Positions 46,372 to 56,272 of a stretch of DNA of 64,000 nt are shown here, in pieces (within the stretch, counting starts at the first letter, position 1; each line of letters begins with the position of its first letter). Location: positions 1 to 64,000 of the forward strand of contig QQUE01000007.1 in the NCBI GenBank assembly GCA_008501765.1. The letters are read 5' to 3'. The translations under genes were made by a program, and so were the position numbers. The DNA is from Calditrichota bacterium (lineage in GTDB: Bacteria; Zhuqueibacterota; Zhuqueibacteria; Zhuqueibacterales; Geothermadaptataceae). Below the pieces are notes generated by a model. It did not search any database. It saw only the letters and a program-made list of their open reading frames with translations, and was not told the origin of the DNA.

Positions 46372-47865
46372 TTATTTTAACAGCAGTAATTTGCGGGATT
46401 TTACCGCATCTTCAGATAAAATTTTGTATATATAAACGCCTCCAGCAACCGTATTTCCAAAATTATCTCTGCCGTCCCATATTGTGGATTTAAGACCTGC
46501 AGCTATATTTTCATCGATTAGTTTCCTAATTTCGCGACCGAGAATATCATAAATAAAGAGTTTGACACGTTGACCTTTGGGAACGTAAAATGAAATGGCG
46601 GTTTCGGGATTGAATGGATTGGGGAAATTGGCATACAATTGTAACGTTGCCGGGACCTCGCTTGCTTGCAAATTTGCGTCATTAACTGAAGTAATTGCGG
46701 CATTTAAATGAATATTTACATTTTCAGTTCCAGCTTGAACAAGTGTCCAGGACGTCGGATCATCAGTCAGTCCATCGTTACTTTCGTTGCCACTGTTGTA
46801 AAATTCTTCCGGGGAGTTGAGCGCCACCGGCGTATCTAAAGGCCCAACAGAAGAGCTTTCATCAAATTCTGCATTAATATTTACCACCTCGATAGTGTAG
46901 TTTGCACCTGATTTCAAGCCTGGAATTGTATAAAACCCGGCAACATCCGGATCGTTGGGGTCTTCTGAAGTTAGAGCCCCAGAAACATTCGAAGCGACAT
47001 CCATAAATGGATCCGCATTATTTCGTGCAATTACGTTCGCGCCCGTTAAGGGTGAAACACCATCTGTCATAAACACACGTCCAGAAATCGATTTGGTCTC
47101 AGCGGTATATGCTGAGGTTGGATAGAGTTCCGATATTGCCCGGATATCATCGGCTTGCGGAATCGTTGGTTCGCCCAAACCCAGCGCCAATGGAAACATG
47201 ATGCTGATTGAGCTCACCGGAGGCGTGCCATACAATTGAAACCCCGGATCTGTGTCGTTGATAAAATGGTGGCCGTTGATCTGCGTGTGGTCTAAGTTTA
47301 AAAAATGGCCGAATTCGTGCAATATAATAGCGCCAAATTCGGTTGTATTCATCTCATAGCCATCCTGTGGATCACCATCGAGAAAATTTCCATTGAAAAC
47401 AGCAATTCCTTTTATTATAAATCCCGTGTTGGTGACATACACCGGCGAGGCAAATCCTATCACTCCGGGTGGCATGCCGAGCGCTTCAATTATCGAGCCG
47501 TCAACATCATAAACGATCGGATTTTTACCATCCTGTGCCAGGCGAATTTGTTCAAATTCTTCGGCTGTTTTGATGTCGCTGCTCAGAGAACCGCCGTTAG
47601 AAAACTGCACACTGGAATAACGAATTTGTGAAGTCGTCCATTTTGCAATATTGTTCTGAACAAGTTGACTCATCGTAGCATTGCTCAACAACCCGCAATT
47701 GCCCTGGTCGAGGTGATACTTGATTGGGAATTGAGCGACATTCCATGTATAAGGTTTGTTGATGCTTGAAATTGCAAGAAATCCCCCAGCGACTAATTGA
47801 AAGTGCAGCGCTAAAAATGATATCATGACCGTGGTCAATAAAACTAAAATTCGCTTATAAATCAT
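46372..47865 (-). CDS. Secreted matrixin-like zinc metalloprotease with T9SS-type C-terminal domain
   Basis: The 497-residue protein has a signal peptide (VLLTTVMISFLALHFQLVAG). A metzincin domain carries LHEFGHFLNLDH, the HExxHxxGxxH-type zinc site with the Gly replaced by Asn, near residues 178-190. A SIMFPL Met-turn lies about 45 residues later. A carboxypeptidase-regulatory-like domain (about 250-335) and a C-terminal sorting domain (FPNPFNPETAIS to SRKLLLLK, about 410-497) follow. It is expected to be a protease exported by type IX secretion and attached or released at the surface. A secreted partner gene lies 32 bases upstream on the same strand. Confidence 0.85.
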   Translation of the reverse strand: MIYKRILVLLTTVMISFLALHFQLVAGGFLAISSINKPYTWNVAQFPIKYHLDQGNCGLLSNATMSQLVQNNIAKWTTSQIRYSSVQFSNGGSLSSDIKTAEEFEQIRLAQDGKNPIVYDVDGSIIEALGMPPGVIGFASPVYVTNTGFIIKGIAVFNGNFLDGDPQDGYEMNTTEFGAIILHEFGHFLNLDHTQINGHHFINDTDPGFQLYGTPPVSSISIMFPLALGLGEPTIPQADDIRAISELYPTSAYTAETKSISGRVFMTDGVSPLTGANVIARNNADPFMDVASNVSGALTSEDPNDPDVAGFYTIPGLKSGANYTIEVVNINAEFDESSSVGPLDTPVALNSPEEFYNSGNESNDGLTDDPTSWTLVQAGTENVNIHLNAAITSVNDANLQASEVPATLQLYANFPNPFNPETAISFYVPKGQRVKLFIYDILGREIRKLIDENIAAGLKSTIWDGRDNFGNTVAGGVYIYKILSEDAVKSRKLLLLK

Positions 47866-47897
47866 GAGTTATCCCTAACTTCTAAAAATGCTCGTAC

Positions 47898-48497
47898 TTA
47901 TTCGTTAATAAATGACCGAATCAAATCCATGAATTCGTTTAGTGTAACTTGTCCACCCGTGTTTTCATTTTTTTGAACTTTTTTGAGAAGGGTTTGATCT
48001 TCTGACTGTATATTTTTAAATAATCCTTTGTTCCCTAACGAGTTCAACGCACGTTTTTCACCATCGCCAGTATTTAAAATATTGAAGGAACCCTGAAACA
48101 ATCCTGCAGGGCTGGTTAATCCGAGTTTGCTGTCTCCCATTAAAAACAGAAGATATTCTTTCCCCTTTTGATAGACTGGCATGCCAGAAACCTTTCCCAA
48201 AAACAGCAGATCGTTTTTCAACTGCACAGGATTGATGAGACCAAATTGTTTAAAAGTGATGGTTTTCTGCGAAACACCTTTTACCGGTGTTAGCACTTCG
48301 AAAGTGTACTCGGTGTATGAAATCGAATTGGGTTGAAAGTGTTCTTTGACCGAAATGCAGCGGCCATGAAACAGCCTTTGCGCCAGTTGCGTCAGTTCCT
48401 GTGCATTTCGAGGCGTGACTTCGGTAGCACAAACTGATGGTGCTGCAATAAAAATCAGCAGGAGAAAAATTAGAATTGTATTGTGTTTCATTGTCAT
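47898..48497 (-). CDS. Secreted protein of unknown function upstream of the matrixin
   Basis: The product has about 199 residues with a clear signal peptide (TILIFLLLIFIAAPSVCA). The mature part has RLFHGRCISVKEHF, SYTEYTFEVLTPVKG and VYQKGKEYLLFLMGDSKLGLTSPAG. I recognise no catalytic motif. It reads like a small beta-rich domain. ATG 48497 is preferred because AGGA lies six bases before it, although GTG at 48500 is also open. It sits 32 bases before the matrixin gene on the same strand, so an inhibitor, chaperone or accessory role for the protease is conceivable but unproven. Confidence 0.65.
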   Translation of the reverse strand: MTMKHNTILIFLLLIFIAAPSVCATEVTPRNAQELTQLAQRLFHGRCISVKEHFQPNSISYTEYTFEVLTPVKGVSQKTITFKQFGLINPVQLKNDLLFLGKVSGMPVYQKGKEYLLFLMGDSKLGLTSPAGLFQGSFNILNTGDGEKRALNSLGNKGLFKNIQSEDQTLLKKVQKNENTGGQVTLNEFMDLIRSFINE

Positions 48498-48764
48498 CAC
48501 TATTCCTATTAGTAGTAGATGTTGCGCGTTTGTCTCTTATAGTTTCGCCAAAAGATGAGCCTTGCTCAAATAAATATATCTTTGAATTCGCATCGTGCAG
48601 TAAAGTTCATTTCAATCTCCATAGTGTACCGAATTAAAACCGGTATCGTGAAAGAAATGACAATCTTTAAGCAATTTGCGGTGTGATTAATAAAACTTTT
48701 GGATTATTTCAATTGGAATGAGGCTGCTCAAGAATCGATCACGGAACAGCCAGGTTGGTTTGAA

Positions 48765-49787
48765 TTATTCAATCGGTTGGATGCCAATTCCTGTCGCATT
48801 TGGAAGAATTATTTTGCCTTTTTGAACAACAACCCCTCGAAATGGATCGTTACTTATCAACAAATTTCCGTCCAAATCCGCCCAATCCACCAGTGGGCTC
48901 AGGTGGGCTGCAGCGGTGATCCCCAACGCGCTCTCGACCATACAGCCAAGCATAATTTTTAAATTTAGAGATCGGGCTAACTGGATCATGCGCCAGGCTT
49001 CTTGCAGGCCGCCGGATTTCATGATTTTAATATTTATTCCATCATAGGCGCGGGCGAGCACCGGTATATCCTTGGCCGTTTTTACGTCTTCATCAGCAAC
49101 AAGTGGGAGCGGCGATTTTTCCCGTAACCAGGCAACATCATCGAGATGATTTGCCGGCATTGGCTGTTCGATAAATTCCACTCCAATTGTTGCCAGCCAC
49201 TCGATTTTTTCAAGGGCTTCTCTTTTGTCAGTCCAGCCCTCATTTGCATCAACGCGGACAGTTTTGTTGGTAATCTGACGGACAGCTCGCATGATCTCTT
49301 CATCATTCTCACTGCCTAACTTTATTTTTAGAATGGGGAAATCTTTTGCTTCTTCAATTTTTTGTTGCATTATTTCTACGGTGTCAATCCCGATAGAGTA
49401 GCTAGTGATCGGTGTTTCGTTTGCGTTCAGCCCAAGCATCCGGTAATAGGGAATCCCCAGTTTTTTTGCATTCCAGTCGATCAATGCAATGTCAATAGCC
49501 GCCTTTGCAGCCTGCTGTCCTGGCGAAAGATTGGCAATCTCAATTCCCAGATTGTAAAATTCCATTGGATTGGCACTTTTTAAAAGGGGTACAGCACTTT
49601 CAATAAATTGACCGATGGACTCTAAACTTTCATCGTAGCGAATGTTGTGTGCTGCTTCTCCAAATCCCACTGTGCCATCCGACTCAAGTTCAATAAAGTT
49701 ATATTCTTTTTCGCTGCTCGATCCTCTGGAAATTTTCCATTGATGTTTCAGCTTGAGCTGTCGGGTGCTTATCTTTAAATTCACCAT
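48765..49787 (-). CDS. Enolase-superfamily enzyme, dipeptide epimerase-like
   Basis: The 340-residue protein has the muconate-lactonizing/mandelate-racemase fold. LKIKLG near 158-163 holds the KxK pair of catalytic lysines. Metal ligands follow in VRVDANEGW, FIEQPMP and LVADEDV. IKIMKSGGL carries the second catalytic Lys, and MVESALGITAAAHLSP and DLDGNLLI close the barrel. The KxK arrangement and the DxD-type end resemble L-Ala-D/L-Glu epimerases used in murein peptide recycling. Substrate specificity in this superfamily cannot be read with certainty from motifs. The gene stands alone. Confidence 0.85.
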   Translation of the reverse strand: MVNLKISTRQLKLKHQWKISRGSSSEKEYNFIELESDGTVGFGEAAHNIRYDESLESIGQFIESAVPLLKSANPMEFYNLGIEIANLSPGQQAAKAAIDIALIDWNAKKLGIPYYRMLGLNANETPITSYSIGIDTVEIMQQKIEEAKDFPILKIKLGSENDEEIMRAVRQITNKTVRVDANEGWTDKREALEKIEWLATIGVEFIEQPMPANHLDDVAWLREKSPLPLVADEDVKTAKDIPVLARAYDGINIKIMKSGGLQEAWRMIQLARSLNLKIMLGCMVESALGITAAAHLSPLVDWADLDGNLLISNDPFRGVVVQKGKIILPNATGIGIQPIE

Positions 49788-49817
49788 ATAAACCTGTTGG
49801 TTAAATTAGGATCTTGT

Positions 49818-50105
49818 TATCCAATTAACTCAGCATTTTCAACTTCTTGTAAAAATATAATGTTACCTATATGCAAAAATTAGCCTTTTCAAAAAGTCTA
49901 CAAAACTATGCCACCCCTCCGGGGTTTAAATATTTGGATTTTCAGTGTTATAATCATGTCATCCCTCCAGGATTAAAAAAATAAATCTGTTTTGTTATGC
50001 TGCAAAACCCCGGAGGGGTGCAATGATTATAACGCGGTGAACTCAAAAAAAACCGGAGAACCCCGGAGGGGTGGCATATTCACCGCTTGCTGAGTTAACT
50101 GGATA
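49818..50105. repeat. 288-base multiply nested inverted-repeat element
   Basis: The outer arms TATCCAATTAACTCAGCA (49818-49835) and 50088-50105 are reverse complements with one mismatch. A second pair, ATGCCACCCCTCCGGGGTTT (49908-49927) and 50057-50076, matches at 19 of 20. A third pair (49947-49974 and 50006-50033) surrounds a central spacer and again contains a CCCCGGAGGGG-type core. The whole could fold into one long hairpin. No open frame or transposase is present. It fills most of the gap between two minus-strand genes, the epimerase-like gene and the mannosidase gene. Confidence 0.75.
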
Positions 50106-50114
50106 GCCAGAAAA

Positions 50115-53100
50115 TTAGGAAAATAAAATCTTTAAGGTTATGATTTCATAAGGCTTATAATCGATATGCCAGCCATCGTTTACTGGATCGAGTTCACAAA
50201 TTGTTTCCTCGAGCAAATTGCATAAAAAAACCGATTTTATATTTTTACCTGCATCAAATTTACTGGCACCGCGCTGTCCTGCAGAATCATAAAAGCGTAA
50301 AATAATACCTGCACCAGTTTCGGCTTTTTTAATCGCTTCAATAATTAAATTTTTATGATCGAGCGTGAAAAGCGGTTCAGCGAATGCGTTCGGCAATCGC
50401 CCCGCATGTGTTGTGATTGGAATATTGAGCTCATAGGCCCGTCGCGGCACGTCGGCGCTACGCCAATCGCCCTGGTGGGGCAGGAGTGAATAGACAAAAT
50501 GATGCTCACCCTGATCGGTCGGTTTGTCGTATTGCACGCTGCGCCATGGTTCAACCGGATCCGGAGGATAGGGGGAACGCAGCAGCGTAAGTCGCATTTT
50601 GTTGCCAATAATATCGCAGCCGTACTTGCTATCATTTAATATGGCCACGCCGTAATCAGCCTCCGAAATATCCATCCATTTGTGTACGGGCACTTCAAAT
50701 CGTGCGGTTTCCCAGGAAGTGTTGCGGTGCGTTGGACGCTCAATATTTCCGTATTGGATATCAAAAGTCGCGGACTCACTTTTTAAATTAACTGGAAAAA
50801 GAACTTTTAATAAAACACGCTGTTCGTGCCAGTCAATTGTGGTAGCAAAATCGATTCGTGGAGAGTCACGGTAGATATGAATTTTTTGTTGAATCGTTGA
50901 TTTTTTAGATTTGAAAATAAACTGGACACACCCACGCAGGGGCCCGGTTTCCAGCACGGTTCTTTCCGTGCATTTGAAAAGCGACAGCGGTTTATGCATA
51001 AAATCATTGTCGATATCCCAGGCTTCGAAGGATGTCGGTGCGTCTTCAAATGTTTGCAGCACATTTGCCGGAGCACCCTGATGGATTATTTCTTTTCCCG
51101 ATTGCCGGTCAATCAATTGTGAAATTTGGCCGGATTTGTTCAGATTGATTTTGTACCACTTGTTTTGTAAATCGTGTTCGCTCACCCGCAGGTTGTTTTT
51201 AAAAGATGGACTTTTCACTTGCGGTACGATTGTAACGCTTTGAGCGCTTAATCCGTTAATTTCCGGTTGCACAAGCAAAGTTGTTTTACCATTTTCAACA
51301 CTCAAAATTTGGAAGGGGATATTGCTCTGACGTTCATTTTGGAGATGGATTAAATACGGTAGTTCGTTGAGCCTTACCTCGACCGGCTCGTTTCGGCGCC
51401 AATTCAATGAATTAAAAAAAGTTAAGGCGAGTGGATCGGGAATTAAGCCCAGATTTCGGCAACTTTCGGAAATATGTTTATGCGATGATTTAAGAATTTT
51501 GTGATAATTTAATTCTGCATCTTCATAGACTTCCGGGATGGATGAACCCGGTAAAATATCGTGAAACTGGTTGAGCAGCAGCAGCTTCCATTCTTTTTCA
51601 AGTGAAATTGCAGCGGTGTTGTTCAAAACAATTTCTTCAAATGCCAGAAAAAATTCACTTTCTCGCAAGGCGATTTCACATTTTCGATTAAACCACTTTG
51701 TTCGGGCCTGTGTGGTAAAAGTGCCTCTGTGGTATTCGAGATACAATTCACCCGACCAAATCGGGATATCATTTGAATTTTCCTGTGAATTTTCAAAAAA
51801 TTCCGCAACAGACTGTCTTTTGAGCTTTGGCAGGCCGGGAAAATTTTCCAGACAACGGGCATTCTCGATATGTGCTGTCGTTGGTCCGCCACCTCCGTCA
51901 CCAAATCCATAACTGAGAAGCAGACTGGCGTTATTTTCTTTTTGTTTGTATTTTTCCCATGCTTCTTTTAAATCTGCTGGCGCTAATTCGCTATTATATA
52001 AATTTTTGAGAAAAGTCAGATGGGAGAAGACTTGGGAGCCATCAATTCCCTGCCACATAAATGTGCTGTATGGAAACTGATTGATATCGTTCCAGGCTAT
52101 TTTAGCGGTAAAAAAGTAATAAATTTCGGATTTGAGTAAAATTTGTGGAAGAGCTGGTGAGTAACCAAAGACATCGGGCAACCAAAGGTTTTGCACATCA
52201 ATATCGAATTCATCACGGAAAAATTTTTTACCATAGAATATTTGCCGTACCAGCGATTCCCCCGAAGGAATATTGCAATCGGCTTCCACCCACATGCCAC
52301 CAACTGGTTCCCATTGTCCATTTTGAATTTTAATCTTAATCTTTTCGTAAATATCAGGATATGCATCTTTTATAAATTCATAAAGTTGGGGTTGGCTTTG
52401 AATGAAATGAAACTCCGGATATTTTTTCATGTTCTGCAACGCTGTGGAAAAGGTGCGCGCACATTTTCTTTTGGTTTCATCGAACGTCCACAACCAGGCA
52501 ACGTCGATATGTGCGTGACCGACAGGGGTGACCGTCGCATCAATTTCCGAGCTTTTTTGATCAAATATGCGGGTTATTCGTCTATGCGCTCCAATACACG
52601 AATCACGAAATTCTTTGCTTCCGGGGTTTCGCCAGTCGATGCCGCTGCAAAAGGTTGAAATAGTTTCTAAAATAGTTGCGCGTTGGGGGTGTGAATCTCG
52701 CATTCCAGCGACGACTTCGACGGCGTTTTTTAAGGTGAAATAAAAACTGCGCATCGATTCATCCGGCTGAATTAAACTCACATTTCGGAATTGCTGCAAA
52801 TCATCATTGTGCCCGGAATGCGCCTCGATGAATATTTCTAACCTGCGATTGGGAGGCGTTTTATCGAATAACCAGGCTTCAGTATGGTTGCGATCAATCC
52901 CTTGAATAATTTCACCATTGACAATTAGGAGCGCTTCACTAAATTCATCGATTATATCAAATGACAATGCTAACGCCTGATTTATAAAACGGTTTGGGAT
53001 GGTCGTGTTGCAGTGAAACCAGGTCGTTTTGTTATAGCCGCCCCAGAGATGGGGCAGATGGCATTCTTGCCAGTGATTTTCATCGATGTTTTTTATTGAG

Positions 53101-53231
53101 ATGACAGAATGTTTCGCGTCGCTAAATTTCCAGTCATGCAAACTATGTTGCTGCAAATCAAGAAATCGCTTTATTTCGGTAACTTGTTTGCGAAGTTTAT
53201 TTAATAAAAAGGGTGTGTTTTGCAGTGACAT
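50115..53231 (-). CDS. Alpha-mannosidase, glycoside hydrolase family 38
   Basis: The 1038-residue enzyme hydrolyses alpha-mannosides. The GH38 catalytic domain covers about 225-500: GHAHIDVAWLWTFDET (zinc His and Asp near 234-242), GMWVEADCNIPSGES and LWLPDVFGYSPALPQIL, whose Asp near 352 is the nucleophile. A helical middle domain (about 500-600) has LLLNQFHDILPGSSIPEVYEDA. The large beta-sandwich C-terminal part is complete. I see no signal peptide, so it should be cytoplasmic. No mannose transport or glycan genes are adjacent. Length and motifs are normal for the family. Confidence 0.95.
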   Translation of the reverse strand: MSLQNTPFLLNKLRKQVTEIKRFLDLQQHSLHDWKFSDAKHSVISIKNIDENHWQECHLPHLWGGYNKTTWFHCNTTIPNRFINQALALSFDIIDEFSEALLIVNGEIIQGIDRNHTEAWLFDKTPPNRRLEIFIEAHSGHNDDLQQFRNVSLIQPDESMRSFYFTLKNAVEVVAGMRDSHPQRATILETISTFCSGIDWRNPGSKEFRDSCIGAHRRITRIFDQKSSEIDATVTPVGHAHIDVAWLWTFDETKRKCARTFSTALQNMKKYPEFHFIQSQPQLYEFIKDAYPDIYEKIKIKIQNGQWEPVGGMWVEADCNIPSGESLVRQIFYGKKFFRDEFDIDVQNLWLPDVFGYSPALPQILLKSEIYYFFTAKIAWNDINQFPYSTFMWQGIDGSQVFSHLTFLKNLYNSELAPADLKEAWEKYKQKENNASLLLSYGFGDGGGGPTTAHIENARCLENFPGLPKLKRQSVAEFFENSQENSNDIPIWSGELYLEYHRGTFTTQARTKWFNRKCEIALRESEFFLAFEEIVLNNTAAISLEKEWKLLLLNQFHDILPGSSIPEVYEDAELNYHKILKSSHKHISESCRNLGLIPDPLALTFFNSLNWRRNEPVEVRLNELPYLIHLQNERQSNIPFQILSVENGKTTLLVQPEINGLSAQSVTIVPQVKSPSFKNNLRVSEHDLQNKWYKINLNKSGQISQLIDRQSGKEIIHQGAPANVLQTFEDAPTSFEAWDIDNDFMHKPLSLFKCTERTVLETGPLRGCVQFIFKSKKSTIQQKIHIYRDSPRIDFATTIDWHEQRVLLKVLFPVNLKSESATFDIQYGNIERPTHRNTSWETARFEVPVHKWMDISEADYGVAILNDSKYGCDIIGNKMRLTLLRSPYPPDPVEPWRSVQYDKPTDQGEHHFVYSLLPHQGDWRSADVPRRAYELNIPITTHAGRLPNAFAEPLFTLDHKNLIIEAIKKAETGAGIILRFYDSAGQRGASKFDAGKNIKSVFLCNLLEETICELDPVNDGWHIDYKPYEIITLKILFS

Positions 53232-53339
53232 AAATTAAAGTTTTTGAGTATTCAGGTGGATTTCACTTTTTATGATTTGTAAAATCGGCTAAAGTTAACA
53301 TGAATGTGTGGATAGAATCAAGGAGAAGATAATCTATTT

Positions 53340-53369
53340 AAAAAAAACGGAGGCCCGAAGGCCACCCGC
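53340..53369 (-). terminator. Rho-independent terminator after gltA
   Basis: Read on the minus strand, GGTGGCC and GGCCTCC pair with one mismatch around a TTCG tetraloop and are followed by eight T. It lies 13 bases after the citrate synthase stop and before the mannosidase gene, so the two minus-strand genes are probably separate transcripts. Confidence 0.75.
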
Positions 53370-53381
53370 TTAAAATCTAAA

Positions 53382-54551
53382 TTATCGATCTGATATTTTT
53401 GGGTATGTGCGATCAATATCCCCGAGATACACACTGCTCGGCCGGAAAAGCCGGTTTTCACGGAGCTGTTCCATGACATGCGCTGCCCAACCCGAAATAC
53501 GACTTACAGCAAAAATTGGCGTGTAAATTTCAAGATTAAATCCGAGGTAGTGATAAACAGAAGCGCTGAAAAAGTCGACGTTTGGATAGATACCGCGATC
53601 GCCGACCTCGTTTTCCATTATTTCTTCAATCTTTTTCGACATGGCATAGTATTTCTGCTTGCCGGTAATTTCAGCCAGGCGTTCGGAATACTGACTGAGA
53701 ATTTTTGCTCGCGGATCCAGCACTTTATAAACCCGGTGACCGAATCCCATGATTTTTGCTTTCGTTTTTAATTTTAAACGAATGACCTCGTCTACTGCTT
53801 CCAGTGAACCAATTTCGTTGAGCAAATGCATTACCCCCTCGTTGGCGCCGCCGTGCAGCGGCCCACGCAGGCTGCCAATAGCAGCAGTAATTGCACTGTG
53901 TACATCCGTTAAAGTTGAAATGACAACGCGGGAGGTGAATGTGCTGGCATTAAATCCGTGTTCAGCATGAAGAATCAGGCAGACATCCAAAACCCGGGCA
54001 GCATAGGCGTCCGGTTTTTCGCCATTCACCATGTAGATTAGATTGGCAGCGTGACCAAGAGATTTGTCGGGAGAAATCGGCTCTTTGCCTTCGCGCAATC
54101 GTTGGATAGCCGCGACAATTGTCGGAAAAACGGCGATCAGTTTTTCAGCTTCCCGCGAGGTTTCACTGACACTGTGCTCGTCACTTTTTTCTTCATAAAG
54201 TCCCATCAGAGAAACTACCGTGCGGAGTATTTGCATTGTATTTGCTTTACGCGGCATTTGTTTTAATATTTCAAGCACGGGATCGGGGATGGCGCGGTAC
54301 TTTTTTAATCGAGTGTCAAAATCATGGAGCTCTTTTTGCGTTGGCAATTCACCATAAAGTAGAAAGTAACTCGTCTCTTCAAATGTGGAATTTTCAGCCA
54401 GGTCTTCAATTGGGATGCCGCGATAAAACAACCGTCCTTCTGCTCCATTGATAAAACAAATTTCACTGGATGTCGCGACCACACCTTCCATTCCTTCGCT
54501 GAAAGTATGTCGTTTGCCAAATTTATCAACCACTTCTCGATTTTTTGCCAT
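53382..54551 (-). CDS. gltA: Citrate synthase
   Basis: The 389-residue enzyme condenses oxaloacetate and acetyl-CoA at the entry of the citric acid cycle. The catalytic residues are in LHAEHGFNAST (first His block), GPLHGGANE, GFGHRVYK (second His) and NVDFFSAS (Asp). The length and the N-terminal GLEGVVATSSEICFI-like stretch (GMEGVVATSSEICF) suit the shorter dimeric or archaeal-type citrate synthases. 2-methylcitrate synthase is a close relative and cannot be fully excluded. An AAGGAG site stands nine bases before the ATG. Confidence 0.94.
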   Translation of the reverse strand: MAKNREVVDKFGKRHTFSEGMEGVVATSSEICFINGAEGRLFYRGIPIEDLAENSTFEETSYFLLYGELPTQKELHDFDTRLKKYRAIPDPVLEILKQMPRKANTMQILRTVVSLMGLYEEKSDEHSVSETSREAEKLIAVFPTIVAAIQRLREGKEPISPDKSLGHAANLIYMVNGEKPDAYAARVLDVCLILHAEHGFNASTFTSRVVISTLTDVHSAITAAIGSLRGPLHGGANEGVMHLLNEIGSLEAVDEVIRLKLKTKAKIMGFGHRVYKVLDPRAKILSQYSERLAEITGKQKYYAMSKKIEEIMENEVGDRGIYPNVDFFSASVYHYLGFNLEIYTPIFAVSRISGWAAHVMEQLRENRLFRPSSVYLGDIDRTYPKISDR

Positions 54552-55136
54552 TGGATAGAACTCCTTGGTAATAAAATATGATATTCTTCGATTATTTAAG
54601 GCTGTGCATTTAATTTAGCAAAGCCTGTATTTAATTATAAGTTTTTGATCTTCCAGTATCATTTATAATTACGGACAGTGGTTTACAAAGTAACAAACAT
54701 TCCTGCCTTTATTAAGACTGGCAATCTAATTTAATTTGTTGCAAAAAACAAGAATAGTGAAGTCTAATTAATATATATTTTGAATTTTGTTGCAGTCATT
54801 CTCATAATTTAAGTGCTTGTTTAATCGGAAAATAGAAAACCACATTCGGTGTCAGTAATTTTAAAGAATACCACTTAAATAATAAATATTTTAATATAGT
54901 GATCCATTTTTATTTAACAACCTCGCTAAGAATTTTATCGGCGTGATATATTCTGCTCTGAATTTTAAGACTCTTATGAAATGATGAAAATATTAGGGTA
55001 GAATGTGATATTAATTTGAGATACAACTTTCTGAGGCATTGCTTGAATTCTAAACTGAATGGATTAACTAAATCACTGGCAGCAGATTGATCTGTTATCA
55101 TTGCAGGCGGTTTTCAGGATTGGACTGGTAAAATTA
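54552..55136. other. Intergenic region
   Basis: These 585 AT-rich bases lie between gltA and a small minus-strand gene. They contain the presumed gltA promoter near the left end. A minus-strand frame of 63 codons (54910-55101) lacks a ribosome site and family features, so it is not called. I see no repeat or RNA structure. Confidence 0.4.
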
Positions 55137-55529
55137 TCAGGATTCTTTATCTTTTTTATTATCAAAACTCAATATGCGCGCATGTTTTTCTTGCGGGGAA
55201 TTTTTAGCTGGTTTTTCATCTTCGGGCGCATCATTTGTTCTATCTGTTTCAGGTTCCGGATGTTCGATATCCAATTCTTTTGGCACTTCAACTTTTTCAA
55301 TGCGAATCGATGTTCCGGCCATAGTGAATTCTTCACCGTTTATTTGTTCGTGGCGCAGAATCCATGTGACAACATTGAGCGGCATTTGTAAAATCAATAA
55401 TTTAACGTGCCACCAATTGGGCTTGGAATCCGGTATAAAGGATTCAATCCGGGCAAAGAAAGCTGGTTTATTCTCAACATTTATCAGGACGACATCTTTT
55501 TCGATCACAGGATTTTCTAATTTTTTCAA
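55137..55529 (-). CDS. Conserved small protein of unknown function, TTG start
   Basis: From TTG at 55529 the product has 130 residues and no signal peptide or membrane segment. The first 85 residues look folded (NPVIEKDVVLINVENKPAFFARIESF, PNWWHVKLLILQMPLNVVTWILR). The rest is an acidic and basic low-complexity tail rich in Glu, Pro, Lys and Asp. The TTG is chosen because GGAG lies seven bases upstream. The frame is open to 55610, but that extension is hydrophobic and ill-fitting. The function is unknown. It lies 42 bases after the SprT-like gene and may be co-transcribed with it. Confidence 0.6.
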   Translation of the reverse strand: MKKLENPVIEKDVVLINVENKPAFFARIESFIPDSKPNWWHVKLLILQMPLNVVTWILRHEQINGEEFTMAGTSIRIEKVEVPKELDIEHPEPETDRTNDAPEDEKPAKNSPQEKHARILSFDNKKDKES

Positions 55530-55651
55530 ACGAAAACTCCAAATTTTTAAGGGTTTTGAGGCTGGCAATATAACGAATACAATGCGATAAAAAAAAGGAA
55601 AACATCGCACGTTGCAAATTGAAAAATATATAATTAAGCAAAATAATGCTG

Positions 55652-56272
55652 TTAACTTCCAGTATTCTGTTTATGCAGAACGGCTAATTTATCGGTGATG
55701 GGAACAAAATAGCGATCGAGGAGAGATTTAAGTTCATGATAAAACTCTTTGCCGTGGGCACGAACAGGCGGCTTGTATCGGCTGTCCGTGACAGCATGTG
55801 CAACTTCATGGCAAACTAAAACTGCGAGCTTGGAAGACAGTGAGAATTTCAGTTTGAATCGATTTATATTTGCGCTCACCGCATCGCTGCCGCGACCATT
55901 TAAAAATTGATAGCGCACACATTGACTGCCGAATTGGATATGGGATCCCTTTTTATAATAAGTTGCCCAGACACCGGAACGATATTTGACTGCTACGTCG
56001 ATATCAAGCTGTTTTAAAATAATTTTGCTCAATTGGACTAAATATTTGCCAAAGAATTCGACTTGTTCCGCAGATGCGGAAATCGGATTTATAAATGGGG
56101 CGCTCCATTTTTGAGCGCTCCGGATTGGCACTCTGTAAAATCGGCCATCATTTAACATCACCCGGTAATTTTTACGGCCCGTGTTTTCGATCACTCCGAC
56201 TTGAGTTTTGCCCCGGTGAGTGTCAAATCGGATAATTTCGCCTATATCAAATTTCTGTGTTCGGAATATCAC
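55652..56272 (-). CDS. SprT-like zinc-metalloprotease domain protein
   Basis: The 206-residue protein carries the SprT-like zinc site: VCHEVAHAV near 150-158, with a third ligand in RAHGKEFYHEL about 17 residues on. Eukaryotic Spartan, a family member, cleaves DNA-protein crosslinks; the role of bacterial SprT is unclear. The N-terminal 60 residues (IGEIIRFDTHRGKTQVGVIENTGRKNYRVML) resemble a small SH3- or Tudor-like barrel. No signal peptide is present. The start is GTG at 56272 with a weak ribosome site. Confidence 0.78.
   Translation of the reverse strand: MIFRTQKFDIGEIIRFDTHRGKTQVGVIENTGRKNYRVMLNDGRFYRVPIRSAQKWSAPFINPISASAEQVEFFGKYLVQLSKIILKQLDIDVAVKYRSGVWATYYKKGSHIQFGSQCVRYQFLNGRGSDAVSANINRFKLKFSLSSKLAVLVCHEVAHAVTDSRYKPPVRAHGKEFYHELKSLLDRYFVPITDKLAVLHKQNTGS

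Noticed and set aside
54910-55101. Minus-strand open frame of 63 codons
   Set aside because: There is no ribosome site, no recognisable family and no coupling to neighbours.
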